This document shows, one piece after another, positions 1-10,505 of a DNA stretch of 64,000 bases. The stretch covers positions 287,983 through 351,982 of the forward strand of contig JAIEMV010000003.1 in assembly GCA_019751875.1 (NCBI GenBank). The letters are read 5' to 3'. The notes beneath the pieces are model-generated. The model saw only the letters and a list, made by a program, of their open reading frames with translations. It ran no database searches and was not told the origin of the DNA. A program made the translations under genes and the position numbers. The DNA is from Hyphomicrobium sp. (GTDB taxonomy: Bacteria; Pseudomonadota; Alphaproteobacteria; Rhizobiales; Hyphomicrobiaceae). The first letter of the stretch is position 1, and each line of letters starts with the position of its first letter.

Positions 1-2310
1 GCGACCGGAATCGGCATCTATCAGCGACCGGGCTCGAACGCGCTTTCGACAGCCGATCAGATCAAAGCCACGATGGAGCGGCTGGCGAAGGATTTCCCGC
101 CAGGCGTGGCTTACACGATCGTCTACAATCCAACCGAATTCATCCGGTCGTCGGTGTCAGCTGTTGTGATGACGCTGTTCGAGGCCGTGGCGCTCGTCGT
201 GCTGGTCGTGATCCTGTTTTTGCAAACCTGGCGTGCGGCGATTATTCCCATCGTTGCGATCCCGGTGTCGCTGATCGGCACGTTCGCGATCATGTCGGCG
301 GTGGGCATCACGTTCAACACGCTGTCGCTGTTCGGGCTCGTGCTTGCGATCGGCATCGTAGTGGATGACGCCATCGTGGTGGTGGAGAACGTCGAGCGAC
401 GATTGCGCGAGGGCATGTCGCCGAAGGAGGCGGCGCACGCGACGATGGATGAGGTCGGCGGTGCGGTGCTTGCCATTTCTCTTGTTCTGATCGCGGTGTT
501 CGTGCCGACGGCCTTCATCACCGGTCTGCAGGGTGCATTCTACAGGCAGTTCGGCATCACGATTGCGGCGGCCACGGCCATTTCGGCGTTTGTGTCGCTG
601 ACGCTGTCGCCGGCGCTGGCCGCGCTGTTGTTGAAGCCCCATACGGAGAGCCACAGCGACGCTGGGATCATGGCGAAGATCGGCGCGCCGGTGCGTGCCT
701 TCTTCAATGGGTTCAACCGGATGTTCGAACGGTTCTCGCATGGTTACGCGTGGCTGACGGGCAAACTCATCCGGCGCACCTTCATCATGCTGCTTCTGTT
801 CGCGGGACTGTTGGGCCTCACCTATGAACGGCTTGTGGCAACTCCCACAGGGCTCATTCCGCAGCTCGACCGGACGTACTTCATCGTTGCCTTTCAGCTG
901 CCGCCGGGGGCGACCCTCAATCGCACGGACGAGGTCGTGCGTAAGGCGAGCGATCTCATTCGCGCACGACCCGGTATTTTTGCGACCGTGCAATTCGTGG
1001 GATTGGATGGCGCCACGTTCACCAACGCGCCCAATGCCGGTGTGATCTTCGTGCGGGTGAACTCGTTTGAAGGTCGGATTGCTGCGGGACTGACGAAGGA
1101 CGGCATCATCAACGACATTCGCAAGGAGATGCAGAAGCTGCGGGAGGCCTTCGTGCTGGTGATCGAACCGCCGTCCGTTCCCGGCATCGGCACGGGTGGC
1201 GGCATCAAGGGCTACGTCCAAGACCGATCGGGGCGCGGATTGCAGGCGCTCGAGATGGCGGCGTTCAGCGCGATGGGGGCGGCCAGCCAGCGGCCTGAGT
1301 TTGCGCAGGCGTTCACGCTCTACAACACCCGCACGCCGCAGATCTTCGCCGATATCGATCGCGTCAAGGCGGAACAATTGGGCGTGCCGATCGCCAACGT
1401 GTTCGACACGCTCTCGATCTACATGGGTTCGAGCTACGTGAACGACTTCAATTTGCTCGGCCGGACGTTCCGCGTCACGGCGCAAGCCGACAATCCGTTC
1501 CGGCTGAACGTGCGCGATGTGCAGAATTTGAAGACGCGAAATGCGGAAGGTGACATGGTGCCGTTGGGTTCGGTTGCGACCTTTCACGACACGACGGATG
1601 CCTACCGGGTCCCGCGGTACAACCTTTATCCAGCCGCAGAATTGCAGGCGGCGATGAAGCCGGGGTTCTCAACGGGCCAAGGTATTGCCGCCATCGAAGA
1701 GATAGCGGAGACGAAGCTACCATCCGGCTTCGGCTTCGAGTGGACGGAAATTGCGCTACAGGAAAAGCTTGGCGGCAGCACGGCCTTGATTGCGTTTGTG
1801 CTGGCGGTTGTTTTCGTTTTCTTGCTTCTCGCCGCGCTCTACGAGAGCTGGCTGTTGCCGCTGGCGGTGATCCTGATCGTGCCGATGTGCATTCTGGCCG
1901 CGATGATCGGCGTGAATATTCGCGGTTTCGATCGCAACATCCTGGTCGAGATCGGCCTCGTGGTGCTCGTCGGGCTTGCGGCGAAGAACGCGATCCTCAT
2001 CGTCGAATTCGCCAAGCAGGCTGAGGAGGCGGGCATGAACCGCTATGACGCCGCAGTCGAAGCTGCGAAGACGCGCCTCCGACCGATCATCATGACCTCG
2101 CTCGCGTTCATTTTGGGCGTGGTGCCGCTCGTGTTTGCGAGCGGGGCGGGTGCTGAGATGCGGCAGTCGCTCGGAACGGCGGTGTTCTCGGGCATGATCG
2201 GCGTGACTGTGTTCGGTCTCATTTTCACGCCGCTGTTTTACGTGCTGGCGAGCCGTTTCCAGCGCAAGAAGACAACCGACACGGCTCCGCTGCCCGATGT
2301 AGTTTCTTAG
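1..2310 (+). CDS. RND-family (HAE1/AcrB-type) efflux pump permease, 5' end outside window
   Basis: This is the C-terminal 769 residues of an inner-membrane resistance-nodulation-division pump, which exchanges protons for drugs or other amphiphiles and exports them through a periplasmic adaptor and outer-membrane channel. The frame is open at base 1, so the true start lies upstream. The first Met-rich helix after the porter domain (SSVSAVVMTLFEA), the proton-relay segment with the Asp-Asp pair in GIVVDDAIVVVENVERR, and the second half-repeat ending in LVEIGLVVLVGLAAKNAIL are all diagnostic of HAE1 permeases. Two blocks of transmembrane helices flank the second large periplasmic loop. The substrate cannot be told from sequence. 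The adaptor gene is probably just upstream, outside the window. Confidence 0.93.
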   Translation, partial: ATGIGIYQRPGSNALSTADQIKATMERLAKDFPPGVAYTIVYNPTEFIRSSVSAVVMTLFEAVALVVLVVILFLQTWRAAIIPIVAIPVSLIGTFAIMSAVGITFNTLSLFGLVLAIGIVVDDAIVVVENVERRLREGMSPKEAAHATMDEVGGAVLAISLVLIAVFVPTAFITGLQGAFYRQFGITIAAATAISAFVSLTLSPALAALLLKPHTESHSDAGIMAKIGAPVRAFFNGFNRMFERFSHGYAWLTGKLIRRTFIMLLLFAGLLGLTYERLVATPTGLIPQLDRTYFIVAFQLPPGATLNRTDEVVRKASDLIRARPGIFATVQFVGLDGATFTNAPNAGVIFVRVNSFEGRIAAGLTKDGIINDIRKEMQKLREAFVLVIEPPSVPGIGTGGGIKGYVQDRSGRGLQALEMAAFSAMGAASQRPEFAQAFTLYNTRTPQIFADIDRVKAEQLGVPIANVFDTLSIYMGSSYVNDFNLLGRTFRVTAQADNPFRLNVRDVQNLKTRNAEGDMVPLGSVATFHDTTDAYRVPRYNLYPAAELQAAMKPGFSTGQGIAAIEEIAETKLPSGFGFEWTEIALQEKLGGSTALIAFVLAVVFVFLLLAALYESWLLPLAVILIVPMCILAAMIGVNIRGFDRNILVEIGLVVLVGLAAKNAILIVEFAKQAEEAGMNRYDAAVEAAKTRLRPIIMTSLAFILGVVPLVFASGAGAEMRQSLGTAVFSGMIGVTVFGLIFTPLFYVLASRFQRKKTTDTAPLPDVVS

Positions 2311-2314
2311 TTTT

Positions 2315-2354
2315 CGCATGGCGACTCCGCTTGCGCGGAGCCGGCCGCCATGCG
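2315..2354. repeat. Palindromic repeat, copy 1
   Basis: A 40-bp imperfect palindrome 5 bases after the RND pump stop codon. The outer arms CGCATGGCG and CGCCATGCG enclose an inner hairpin with arms ACTCCGC and GCGGAG around a TTGC loop. A nearly identical copy follows 55 bp later. It resembles REP/BIME-type extragenic palindromes and may stabilise or end the pump transcript. There is no T-tract, so it is not a canonical intrinsic terminator. Confidence 0.75.
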
Positions 2355-2369
2355 TGGTAGTTGTGATTA

Positions 2370-2409
2370 CGCATGGCGACTCCGCTTGCGCGGAGCCGCC
2401 CGCCATGCG
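2370..2409. repeat. Palindromic repeat, copy 2
   Basis: Second copy of the 40-bp palindrome, differing from copy 1 by one base in the CCGGCCG/CCGCCCG segment. Both copies are in the same orientation, 15 bp apart. Confidence 0.75.
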
Positions 2410-2533
2410 TGGAAGGGCTGTCTCAGGTCCGTATGTCTCTTAACGCCACGTTTACTGGTGCGCCTCCACTCTGCCCTCGCTCAGACGAGGCGTCGGGTTC
2501 GGCCGGCTGCCGGTACGAGAAGGTTAAGAGACT

Positions 2534-2707
2534 ATGAAGACCATCCTGAAGGCTGGGGTGGCCGCTGCTGCTCTGGCGATTGCCATGTCCGTGACGACCG
2601 ACACGTTCGCGGCCGATCTCGGTGGCTTTATCGAAGACGGTTATGTCGGTCTGCGCCACCACTTCGATGACGCAAGCGCTGAATCAGTGATCGCTCTCTC
2701 CTCATGA
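2534..2707 (+). CDS. Small exported peptide, 57 aa, unknown function
   Basis: I do not recognise a family. The ATG follows a purine-rich stretch (GAGAAGGTTAAGAGACT) that can serve as ribosome binding site. The product has a typical Sec signal peptide: Lys at 3 and 6, a hydrophobic Ala/Val/Leu stretch to about residue 20, and a probable cleavage after TFA at residue 26. This leaves a mature peptide of about 31 residues, rich in acidic and His residues (ADLGGFIEDGYVGLRHHF). It stands alone between the palindromic repeats and a strong terminator, which supports an independent small transcript. A periplasmic peptide is the simplest reading. Confidence 0.55.
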   Translation: MKTILKAGVAAAALAIAMSVTTDTFAADLGGFIEDGYVGLRHHFDDASAESVIALSS

Positions 2708-2716
2708 AGCGGTCGT

Positions 2717-2749
2717 AAAAGCCGGGGTCCGCCCAGCAACCCGGCTTTT
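2717..2749 (+). terminator. Rho-independent terminator after the small exported peptide gene
   Basis: Perfect 10-bp stem AAAAGCCGGG / CCCGGCTTTT with a 13-base loop, ending in a T run. It begins 9 bases after the stop codon. The A-run on the left arm makes it potentially bidirectional. Confidence 0.8.
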
Positions 2750-2869
2750 GCGTTGTTTGCAAGTTCACCCCTTTTAGTGTCGGCCGGCCGGTCCGATCAG
2801 AAGGGTGCTTTATACAACTCAAGCGCGCAGCGGGGCTTATCGACGGGGGCGAGCATCTGAGAAACCGGA

Positions 2870-2899
2870 TTGATCTTGTTCCTCCTTGCTGCCTATATG
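2870..2899 (+). promoter_or_regulatory. Possible sigma70-type promoter for tRNA-Leu
   Basis: TTGATC at 2870-2875 and TATATG at 2894-2899 are separated by 18 bp, about 105 bp upstream of the tRNA. The rest of 2750-3003 holds no gene that I can support. Confidence 0.35.
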
Positions 2900-3003
2900 T
2901 GCGGCTTGTCCGGTCTGCTGTCGTTGAGCGCTTGCCGCGCCGGCCGATAGCTGCGCGGACGTACGCGTTTCTGCCCGGTTCGCGCCGGGCTCGAGCTCTC
3001 CCA

Positions 3004-3088
<85 letters not shown>

Positions 3089-3200
3089 GTGTTTGCCCGC
3101 CCTGAGATGTGCCGAGAACGATAAATTCTATCGAGCGGCCGTCTTATACTCATGGGCGGCCATGGACGACGACAACACGAGCTGAAAAAAGGCAAGGACG

Positions 3201-4553
3201 ATGCAGATTATCGAGGCCAACGTTGACGGCCTGAAGCGGACCCTCAAGGTCGTGGTTGGTGCGGCGGAGATCGAGCAGCGTCTTGCCTCGCGGCTCGATC
3301 AGGTCAAAGACAGCGTTCAGATCAAGGGCTTCCGCAAGGGCAAGGTGCCGGTCGCGCACATCAAGAAGGTCTACGGCCGCTCGCTGATGACTGAAGTGCT
3401 GCAGGATGCCATTCGCGAGACCAGCGATGCCGCGATCCGCGACCGCAAGGAACGTCCCGCGCAGATGCCCAACATCTCGCTGTCGGAAGACCAGGACGAG
3501 ATCAATCAAGTCATTGAAGGCAAGAAGGACCTTGCCTACCAGATGACGTTCGAAGTGGTGCCGGAAATTCAACTGGCGGATTTCGAGACGATCGAACTCG
3601 AGAGGCTGTCCGCGGATGTTGATGACGAGACCCTGCAAAAGTCGATCGACGATCTTTTGAAGCGCGCCGGTAGCTTCGAGGCCGATGCCGAGCGAAAGGC
3701 TGAAACGGGCGATCGTGTCACGATCACATACAAGGGCACGATCAACGGCGAGGCGTTCGAGGGCGGCAGCGGCGAGGGCCTGAGCCTCGTGTTAGGCAAT
3801 GCAGGCTTCATTCCTGGCTTTGAAGACGGCATCATCGGCATGGGTAAGGGCGAAACGAAAGACGTCTCGTGCCGCTTCCCGGACGACTATTCGGTAGACA
3901 CGCTGGCCGGCAAGGATGCCGTGTTCAATGTGACAGTGAATGAAGTTGAAAAGCCGGTGGAAGCCAAACTCGATGATGAAATTGCAAAGGCTTTCGGCGC
4001 GGAAAACGCGGATAATTTGAAGGATCTCGTGCGCAAGCAGATCCAGTCGGAGTTCGACAAAGCGGCGCGCGTGAAGATGAAGCGCGAGTTGCTCGACAAG
4101 CTTGAATCATTGCACAGCTTTGAATTGCCGCGCTCGCTCGTCGATCGCGAGTTCGAAGGCATCTGGCGGCAGGTGGAAGCCAGCCGCAAGCAGGGCGAGA
4201 ACGCCGAGGACGCGGGCAAGTCGGAAGAAGAGCTGCGCGCCGAATATCAGAAGATCGCGGAGCGCCGCGTCCGGTTGGGTCTTGTCGTCGGCGAGATCGG
4301 CGCGAAGAACTTGATCGAAGTCACGCAGGACGAGATGCGCATGGCCCTCATGGAGCAGGCGCGCCGTTATCCGGGCCAGGAGAAGTTCGTCTACGAATAC
4401 TTTGAGAAGACGCCAGGTGCGCTGCAGGAATTGCGTGCGCCGATCTTTGAAGACAAGGTCGTCGATCTCATTGTCGGCAAGGCCAGGGTGTCGGAGAAGA
4501 AGGTCAGCCGCGAAGAACTGTTCGAGCAGGTCAAGGCCGCAACCGAGGCCTGA
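3201..4553 (+). CDS. tig: Trigger factor, ribosome-associated chaperone and peptidyl-prolyl isomerase
   Basis: Trigger factor binds ribosomal protein L23 at the exit tunnel and shields nascent chains. The 450-residue length is usual. The N-terminal domain holds the ribosome-docking signature GFRKGKVP at residues 43-50. An FKBP-like isomerase domain starts near residue 165 (GDRVTITYKG) and the helical C-terminal chaperone arms follow. The start is preceded by AAGGACG. It lies upstream of clpP, clpX and lon in the same direction, the standard alphaproteobacterial quality-control block, but with a gap of over 300 bp to clpP, so clpP is probably also transcribed on its own. Confidence 0.97.
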   Translation: MQIIEANVDGLKRTLKVVVGAAEIEQRLASRLDQVKDSVQIKGFRKGKVPVAHIKKVYGRSLMTEVLQDAIRETSDAAIRDRKERPAQMPNISLSEDQDEINQVIEGKKDLAYQMTFEVVPEIQLADFETIELERLSADVDDETLQKSIDDLLKRAGSFEADAERKAETGDRVTITYKGTINGEAFEGGSGEGLSLVLGNAGFIPGFEDGIIGMGKGETKDVSCRFPDDYSVDTLAGKDAVFNVTVNEVEKPVEAKLDDEIAKAFGAENADNLKDLVRKQIQSEFDKAARVKMKRELLDKLESLHSFELPRSLVDREFEGIWRQVEASRKQGENAEDAGKSEEELRAEYQKIAERRVRLGLVVGEIGAKNLIEVTQDEMRMALMEQARRYPGQEKFVYEYFEKTPGALQELRAPIFEDKVVDLIVGKARVSEKKVSREELFEQVKAATEA

Positions 4554-4875
4554 TCCCGCTCGTGACCTCCAGCGTCGTCATCTGCCATCCGTTTCTCCAT
4601 CCCTTCACCGATCCCTGCCTGGCGATTTCGCTCGAGGTCTTGCGGGGAGGTGAGGGATCGCGGAAAAATCGGGAACGGCTGACCTCGATTCCTGATGCGT
4701 CAGTCAATGATCTTACCGGTACAAATGTTTCCAGGCGTGACCGGCTGCTTTCCATAGGGGGCGTGGCTTCCCATATGCTAGAAGCCGGACGCATAATGGC
4801 AGGCGCCCAGACTTTCCTTATAGATCGGCGCTCGCAGCCGACCGAAATAGCCGTTTGAACGAGGAGCACGAACCG
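4554..4875. other. Intergenic region between tig and clpP
   Basis: 322 bp. A reading frame beginning at GTG 4562 runs to 4858 but has no ribosome binding site and no protein-like composition, so I do not call it. An 8-bp inverted repeat CGATCCCT / AGGGATCG at 4609-4660 has a 36-base spacer and no T-run. A possible heat-shock promoter is listed separately. Confidence 0.5.
4748..4776 (+). promoter_or_regulatory. Possible sigma32-type promoter for clpP
   Basis: CCCATAT at 4770-4776 matches the sigma32 -10 consensus CCCATNT exactly. The matching -35, CTTTCCA at 4748, is a poor fit to CTTGAAA at a spacing of 15. It lies about 100 bp upstream of the clpP start. Heat-shock control of clpP is usual in Proteobacteria; the site itself is inference. 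Confidence 0.3.
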
Positions 4876-5523
4876 ATGCGCGATCCTATCGCTACGCTGA
4901 CCAACACCTTCTGGCCGATGGTCGTGGAGCAGACTGCACGCGGGGAGCGCGGCTACGATTTGCCTTCGCGCCTCTTGAAGGAGAGGATCATCTTCGTTAC
5001 CGGCCCGGTGGAAGACCACATGGCCTCCTCGATCTGCATGCAGTTGCTGTTCCTGGAGTCGGAGAACCCGAAGAAGGAAATCTCCATGTATATCAACTCC
5101 CCGGGCGGGGTGGTGACCTCGGGAATGGCCATTTACGATACCATGCAGTTCATCAAGCCGCAGGTTGCGACCCTGTGCATCGGCCAGGCGGCCTCGATGG
5201 GATCGCTGCTGCTCTGCGCCGGCGCCAAGGACATGCGCTTTGCGCTCCCAAATGCCCGCGTCATGGTTCACCAGCCGTCGGGAGGGTTTTCGGGCCAAGC
5301 CTCCGACATCGAGCGGCATGCCGAAGACATCATCAAGATGAAGCGCCGCTTGAACGAAGTCTACGTGAAACACACCGGCCAGCCCTATGAAAACATTGAG
5401 AAAACGCTCGATCGCGATTACTTCATGACGGCCGATCAGGCGAAGGACTTCGGAATCGTAGACAAGGTTTTGAACAGCCGCGACGATGTGGAAGGAAAGT
5501 TAGCCGAGGCAAAGGCGACCTGA
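4876..5523 (+). CDS. clpP: ATP-dependent Clp protease proteolytic subunit
   Basis: ClpP is the serine-protease tetradecamer that degrades proteins unfolded by ClpX or ClpA. The ATG at 4876 is chosen because GAGGAG lies 9 bases upstream; an in-frame TTG at 4855 has no such site. The 215-residue product has the catalytic triad Ser107 (GQAASMGS), His132 (MVHQPSGG) and Asp181 (LDRDYF), with the same Ser-Asp spacing as in E. coli. A short N-terminal propeptide precedes the mature chain as in the family. It is followed by clpX after 385 bp. Confidence 0.97.
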   Translation: MRDPIATLTNTFWPMVVEQTARGERGYDLPSRLLKERIIFVTGPVEDHMASSICMQLLFLESENPKKEISMYINSPGGVVTSGMAIYDTMQFIKPQVATLCIGQAASMGSLLLCAGAKDMRFALPNARVMVHQPSGGFSGQASDIERHAEDIIKMKRRLNEVYVKHTGQPYENIEKTLDRDYFMTADQAKDFGIVDKVLNSRDDVEGKLAEAKAT

Positions 5524-5908
5524 TCCGGAACGGCGGTGCCGGTCCGCTCGTTTTGGCATACACGGGTTGAGCCTCAGCTCGGGGCCCTACCGCCTTCATT
5601 GGGGCGCTTTCCGGGGTGAAAACAACACCCTGCGGTGGCACGATTTGTCACCGGCATCTGCCGGTGACTTAAGGTAACCTCAGGGCTTCGGGTGGACGTT
5701 CCCCCGTGTGGCGTTAGGGTGGTGCAAGCCGGGATCGGCCCCGGCTAGGCATTAATCCATTCTTGATCTGCCGAGCGTTAGCGTGCTGTGATCGGCCTGG
5801 AGATTCCAGGGTGGAGCAGTCCGCAGACCTCGGGTTCCCTTCTACGCCACCGGGAGCGACCATGCTTCCAGTGGTTTTCAGTCCCGGCAAACGGGTGCGA
5901 GAGACGCG
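5524..5908. other. Intergenic region between clpP and clpX with two hairpins
   Basis: 385 bp without a supportable gene. At 5647-5668 there is a perfect 10-bp stem GTCACCGGCA / TGCCGGTGAC with a 2-base loop. At 5727-5746 there is a 7-bp stem AGCCGGG / CCCGGCT. Neither has a T-run. They could end clpP transcription or process a longer message; clpX probably has its own promoter here. Confidence 0.5.
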
Positions 5909-7159
<1,251 letters not shown>

Positions 7160-7255
7160 CGACTTGCCGGGCCGGGTTCGCGCAGCAAACGCGCGAACCC
7201 TGGCCAGCCCGTACCGACGCAGCGGTGCATAAGGGCGCAGCGGCGGGTGAGGTCT

Positions 7256-7283
7256 CTTGATCCTGGCGCCGCGATCCCCAAAT
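7256..7283 (+). promoter_or_regulatory. Probable sigma32-type heat-shock promoter for lon
   Basis: CTTGATC at 7256-7262, then 14 bp, then CCCAAAT at 7277-7283. This is close to the sigma32 pattern CTTGAAA-N(11-16)-CCCATNT and would give a leader of about 205 bases before the lon start. Heat-shock control of lon is known in many bacteria; this particular site is inferred. Confidence 0.45.
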
Positions 7284-7453
7284 GTTCACTCCGGACCAGC
7301 GGTCTCATTCGACGGTTCCCTTCTTCCGTTTGCGGACGTAGGGTCGGCGTGCACCGTGGGTAGCCAGCTCTAGACCGGGCCGAGGGACAGTCCGCCTCAT
7401 TGGGGACAATCCACCGGGCTAATAGGCTTTTAGAGCATGAAGCAAGGCGAGGA

Positions 7454-7473
7454 GAATTAGCGTAAGCTAATTC
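7454..7473 (+). promoter_or_regulatory. Hairpin in the lon 5' leader
   Basis: Perfect 8-bp stem GAATTAGC / GCTAATTC with a GTAA tetraloop, 22 bases upstream of the lon ATG. The AT-rich stem overlaps a Shine-Dalgarno-like GAGGAG just to its left, while the sequence next to the ATG (GGTAGAGCC) is a weak binding site. It may affect lon translation or transcript stability. The rest of 7160-7495 holds no gene. Confidence 0.45.
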
Positions 7474-7495
7474 AACTCCAGTCAAAGGTAGAGCC

Positions 7496-9922
7496 ATGAG
7501 CGAAGACAAGACGGCACGCGAAAAGGCAGGCGGACGGACGCTTTATCCGGTCCTCCCCCTGCGCGACATCGTCGTGTTCCCGTACATGATCGTGCCGCTG
7601 TTCGTCGGGCGTGAGAAGTCGATCAACGCCCTGGGCGAGGTCATGAATGCCGACAAGCACATCCTGCTTGCCGCGCAGAAGAACGCTGGCGACGACGACC
7701 CCGCAACCGATGCGATTTATGAAACCGGCACGCTCGCGTCTGTGCTGCAGCTGTTGAAGCTGCCGGACGGCACCGTGAAGGTGCTCGTCGAAGGCGTCGC
7801 GCGCGCGAAAATCGTCCGCTACACGGACAACCCGGATTTCTTCGAAGCGGAAGTCGAGAAGATCCCGGAGGTCGAAGGTGCGAAGGACGAGATCGAGGCG
7901 CTTGCGCGCTCGGCCGTGTCGCAGTTCGAGAGCTATGTGAAGCTCAACAAGAAGATCTCGCCTGAAGTGCTCGGCACCGTCGCGCAGATCGAGGACTACT
8001 CCAAGCTCGCCGATACGATCGCTTCCCATCTCGCGATCAAGATCGCCGACAAGCAGGAGATCCTCGAGACGACGACGATCTCGGAGCGGCTCGAGAAGGT
8101 CTACACGCTCATGGAGAGCGAGATTTCTGTTCTCCAGGTTGAGAAGCGCATTCGCTCTCGCGTCAAACGTCAGATGGAGAAGACGCAGCGCGAGTACTAT
8201 TTGAATGAGCAGATGAAGGCCATTCAGAAGGAACTCGGCGACAACGACGAGCGCGACGACATCTCCGAGTTCGAAGAGAAAATCGAGAGCACCAAGCTGT
8301 CGAAGGAAGCCAAGGACAAGGCGCTCGCTGAGCTTAAGAAGCTCAAGCAAATGAGCCCGATGTCGGCTGAAGCGACGGTGGTGCGCAATTATCTCGATTG
8401 GCTCCTGTCCATCCCGTGGGGCGTCAAGGGCAAGGTCAAGAAGGACCTCGACGAGGCCCAGCAGGTCCTCGACGCGGAGCACTATGGCCTGGAGAAGGTC
8501 AAGGAGCGCATCCTCGAATATCTTGCTGTGCAGGCGCGCACGAATAAGCTCAAGGGGCCGATCCTCTGCCTCGTCGGACCTCCCGGCGTGGGCAAGACCT
8601 CGCTCGGCAAGTCGATCGCGAATGCCACGGGCCGTGAGTTCGTGCGCATGTCACTTGGCGGCGTGCGCGACGAAGCGGAAATCCGCGGTCATCGCCGCAC
8701 CTACATCGGCTCGATGCCCGGCAAGGTCATTCAGTCGATGAAGAAGGCGAAGCGGACGAACCCGCTGTTCCTGCTCGATGAGATCGACAAGATGGGCCAG
8801 GACTTCCGTGGTGATCCCGCGGCGGCGCTTCTCGAGGTTCTCGACCCCGAGCAGAACTCGTCGTTCAACGATCATTACCTCGAGGTCGACTACGACTTGT
8901 CGGGCGTGATGTTCGTAACCACGGCGAATACGCTGAACATTCCGCCGGCGCTTCTGGACCGCATGGAGATCATTCGTCTTGCCGGTTACACGGAAGACGA
9001 GAAGGTTGAGATCGCCAAACGGCATTTGCTTGCAGAACAGGCGAGCGCGCACGGTCTGGAAGCCGGCGAGTGGACTGTCGACGATGCCGCGATCCTGGAA
9101 GTCATTCGCCGCTACACGCGGGAAGCGGGCGTTCGCTCGCTCGAGCGTGAAATGGCGAAACTCGCCCGCAAGGCCGTGAAGGAAATCCTGACGAGCGACC
9201 GTAAGACGGTCCATGTCACGGCTGACAACGTGAAGGATTACCTGGGCGTTCCGAAGCATCGCTATGGCGAGGCGGAACTCGAGGACCAGATCGGCATCGT
9301 GACGGGTCTTGCCTGGACCGAAGTTGGCGGCGAGTTGCTCACCATCGAAGGCGTCATGATGCCCGGGAAGGGCAAAATGACGGTGACGGGCAACCTGCGC
9401 GACGTGATGAAGGAGTCGATTTCTGCGGCGAACGCCTACGTTCGCTCTCGTTCGGTCGACTTCGGCATCCGTCCGTCGCTGTTCGAGAAGAAGGACATCC
9501 ACGTGCATGTGCCGGAAGGCGCGACGCCGAAGGATGGTCCGTCTGCCGGCGTGGCGATGGGCACGGCCATCATTTCGGTTCTCACCGGTATCCCGGTGCG
9601 TAAGGATGTGGCGATGACCGGCGAAATCACGCTGCGCGGCCGTGTGCTTCCGATCGGCGGGTTGAAAGAAAAACTGCTCGCCGCGCTGCGCGGTGGGATC
9701 AAGACCGTCTGCATCCCGGAGGAGAACGTCAAGGATCTGGCGGATATCCCTGAGGAAGTGAAGAAGAAGCTCGAAATCGTTCCAGTGACGCGCATGGAAG
9801 ACGTTCTCAAGATCGCCCTCGTGCGCCAGCCTGAGGCGATCACGTGGGAAGACGTGGCGGCGGAAGCTGCTGCCGATGTCGACGGGGTCGGGAAAGACGG
9901 TTCGCGCATTACCGCGCACTGA
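7496..9922 (+). CDS. lon: ATP-dependent protease Lon
   Basis: Lon is a soluble AAA+ serine protease that removes misfolded and regulatory proteins. The 808-residue chain has the N-terminal substrate-binding domain ([17 protein letters not shown]), Walker A GPPGVGKT at 361-368, Walker [11 protein letters not shown], and the protease domain with the catalytic Ser683 (DGPSAG) and Lys726 (GGLKEK), the family's 43-residue spacing. It is transcribed alone or with a weak read-through from clpX, and ends at a good terminator. A heat-shock promoter and leader hairpin are listed upstream. Confidence 0.98.
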   Translation: MSEDKTAREKAGGRTLYPVLPLRDIVVFPYMIVPLFVGREKSINALGEVMNADKHILLAAQKNAGDDDPATDAIYETGTLASVLQLLKLPDGTVKVLVEGVARAKIVRYTDNPDFFEAEVEKIPEVEGAKDEIEALARSAVSQFESYVKLNKKISPEVLGTVAQIEDYSKLADTIASHLAIKIADKQEILETTTISERLEKVYTLMESEISVLQVEKRIRSRVKRQMEKTQREYYLNEQMKAIQKELGDNDERDDISEFEEKIESTKLSKEAKDKALAELKKLKQMSPMSAEATVVRNYLDWLLSIPWGVKGKVKKDLDEAQQVLDAEHYGLEKVKERILEYLAVQARTNKLKGPILCLVGPPGVGKTSLGKSIANATGREFVRMSLGGVRDEAEIRGHRRTYIGSMPGKVIQSMKKAKRTNPLFLLDEIDKMGQDFRGDPAAALLEVLDPEQNSSFNDHYLEVDYDLSGVMFVTTANTLNIPPALLDRMEIIRLAGYTEDEKVEIAKRHLLAEQASAHGLEAGEWTVDDAAILEVIRRYTREAGVRSLEREMAKLARKAVKEILTSDRKTVHVTADNVKDYLGVPKHRYGEAELEDQIGIVTGLAWTEVGGELLTIEGVMMPGKGKMTVTGNLRDVMKESISAANAYVRSRSVDFGIRPSLFEKKDIHVHVPEGATPKDGPSAGVAMGTAIISVLTGIPVRKDVAMTGEITLRGRVLPIGGLKEKLLAALRGGIKTVCIPEENVKDLADIPEEVKKKLEIVPVTRMEDVLKIALVRQPEAITWEDVAAEAAADVDGVGKDGSRITAH

Positions 9923-9938
9923 TTCAATCACATGGTTG

Positions 9939-9975
9939 AGACCTCGCGGCAGGGATGTCGCGGGGTCTTTCTTTT
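9939..9975 (+). terminator. Rho-independent terminator after lon
   Basis: A 10-bp stem AGACCTCGCG / CGCGGGGTCT with one G-T pair and a 10-base loop, followed by TTCTTTT. It lies 17 bases after the lon stop. Confidence 0.8.
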
Positions 9976-10182
9976 CAATGTGTTCCAGCTTTCTGCGTGC
10001 ATCTGAAGGGCGCAATCAGGGCGTTTTTTGATCGAAAAATGGCGGTTTTTCTGCTTGACGCTCTGGTTGTTTCAGCGCTTTGTGCCGTCGCAAAATATCG
10101 CAACACGGTGCGCTTTTCTTCGCTGCTTGCCGCGCGCGCTGCAAACCGTTCCGAAATTCCACCACCCACAAGGACGTAACCG

Positions 10183-10455
10183 ATGAGCAAGAAAGATTTG
10201 GTCGATGCTATTTCGCGAGATTGCGAACTGACGAAAGAAAAGGCCACGGCTGTTGTTGACGCTGTCGTCGGTCACATCCGGTCTTCGCTTGCAAATGGTT
10301 CGGAAGTTCGCCTTCCCGATTTCGGTACCTTCAAGGTTTCGGCTCGTAAGGAACGCGAAGGGCGCAATCCATCCACGGGCGCCACGATCAAAATTCCGGC
10401 CTCGAAGGTCGCTAAATTCACGCCAGCGAAGGGCTTGAAAGACGCCTTGAATTGA
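10183..10455 (+). CDS. hup: DNA-binding protein HU
   Basis: HU is the small nucleoid protein that bends and wraps DNA non-specifically as a dimer. The 90-residue product shows the family's helical N-terminus (MSKKDLVDAISRDCELTKEK) and the DNA-binding arm with the signature GFGTFK-like DFGTFKVSAR followed by GRNPSTGATIKIPAS. The ATG is preceded by AAGGACG. HU downstream of lon is a conserved proteobacterial pairing. The 260 bp between them holds the lon terminator and an AT-rich region with a TTGACG hexamer at 10055 that may be part of the hup promoter. Confidence 0.96.
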   Translation: MSKKDLVDAISRDCELTKEKATAVVDAVVGHIRSSLANGSEVRLPDFGTFKVSARKEREGRNPSTGATIKIPASKVAKFTPAKGLKDALN

Positions 10456-10473
10456 TCGGCTCATGCCGGTGAT

Positions 10474-10494
10474 CCCGAGCGCGATGCGCTCGGG
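10474..10494. terminator. Strong hairpin after hup, possible terminator
   Basis: Perfect 9-bp GC-rich stem CCCGAGCGC / GCGCTCGGG with a GAT loop, 18 bases after the hup stop. There is no T-run, so termination is uncertain. Confidence 0.45.
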
Positions 10495-10505
10495 CCAGCT
10501 CTGTA

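Noticed and set aside
157..1587. A 476-codon minus-strand frame under the RND pump gene
   Set aside because: Arg/His-rich shadow of a strongly conserved + strand gene, as are the other long antisense frames in the window (for example under lon, bamA and lpxB).
4562..4858. 98-codon frame between tig and clpP
   Set aside because: GTG start without a binding site, no recognisable domain, and it overlaps the likely clpP promoter.
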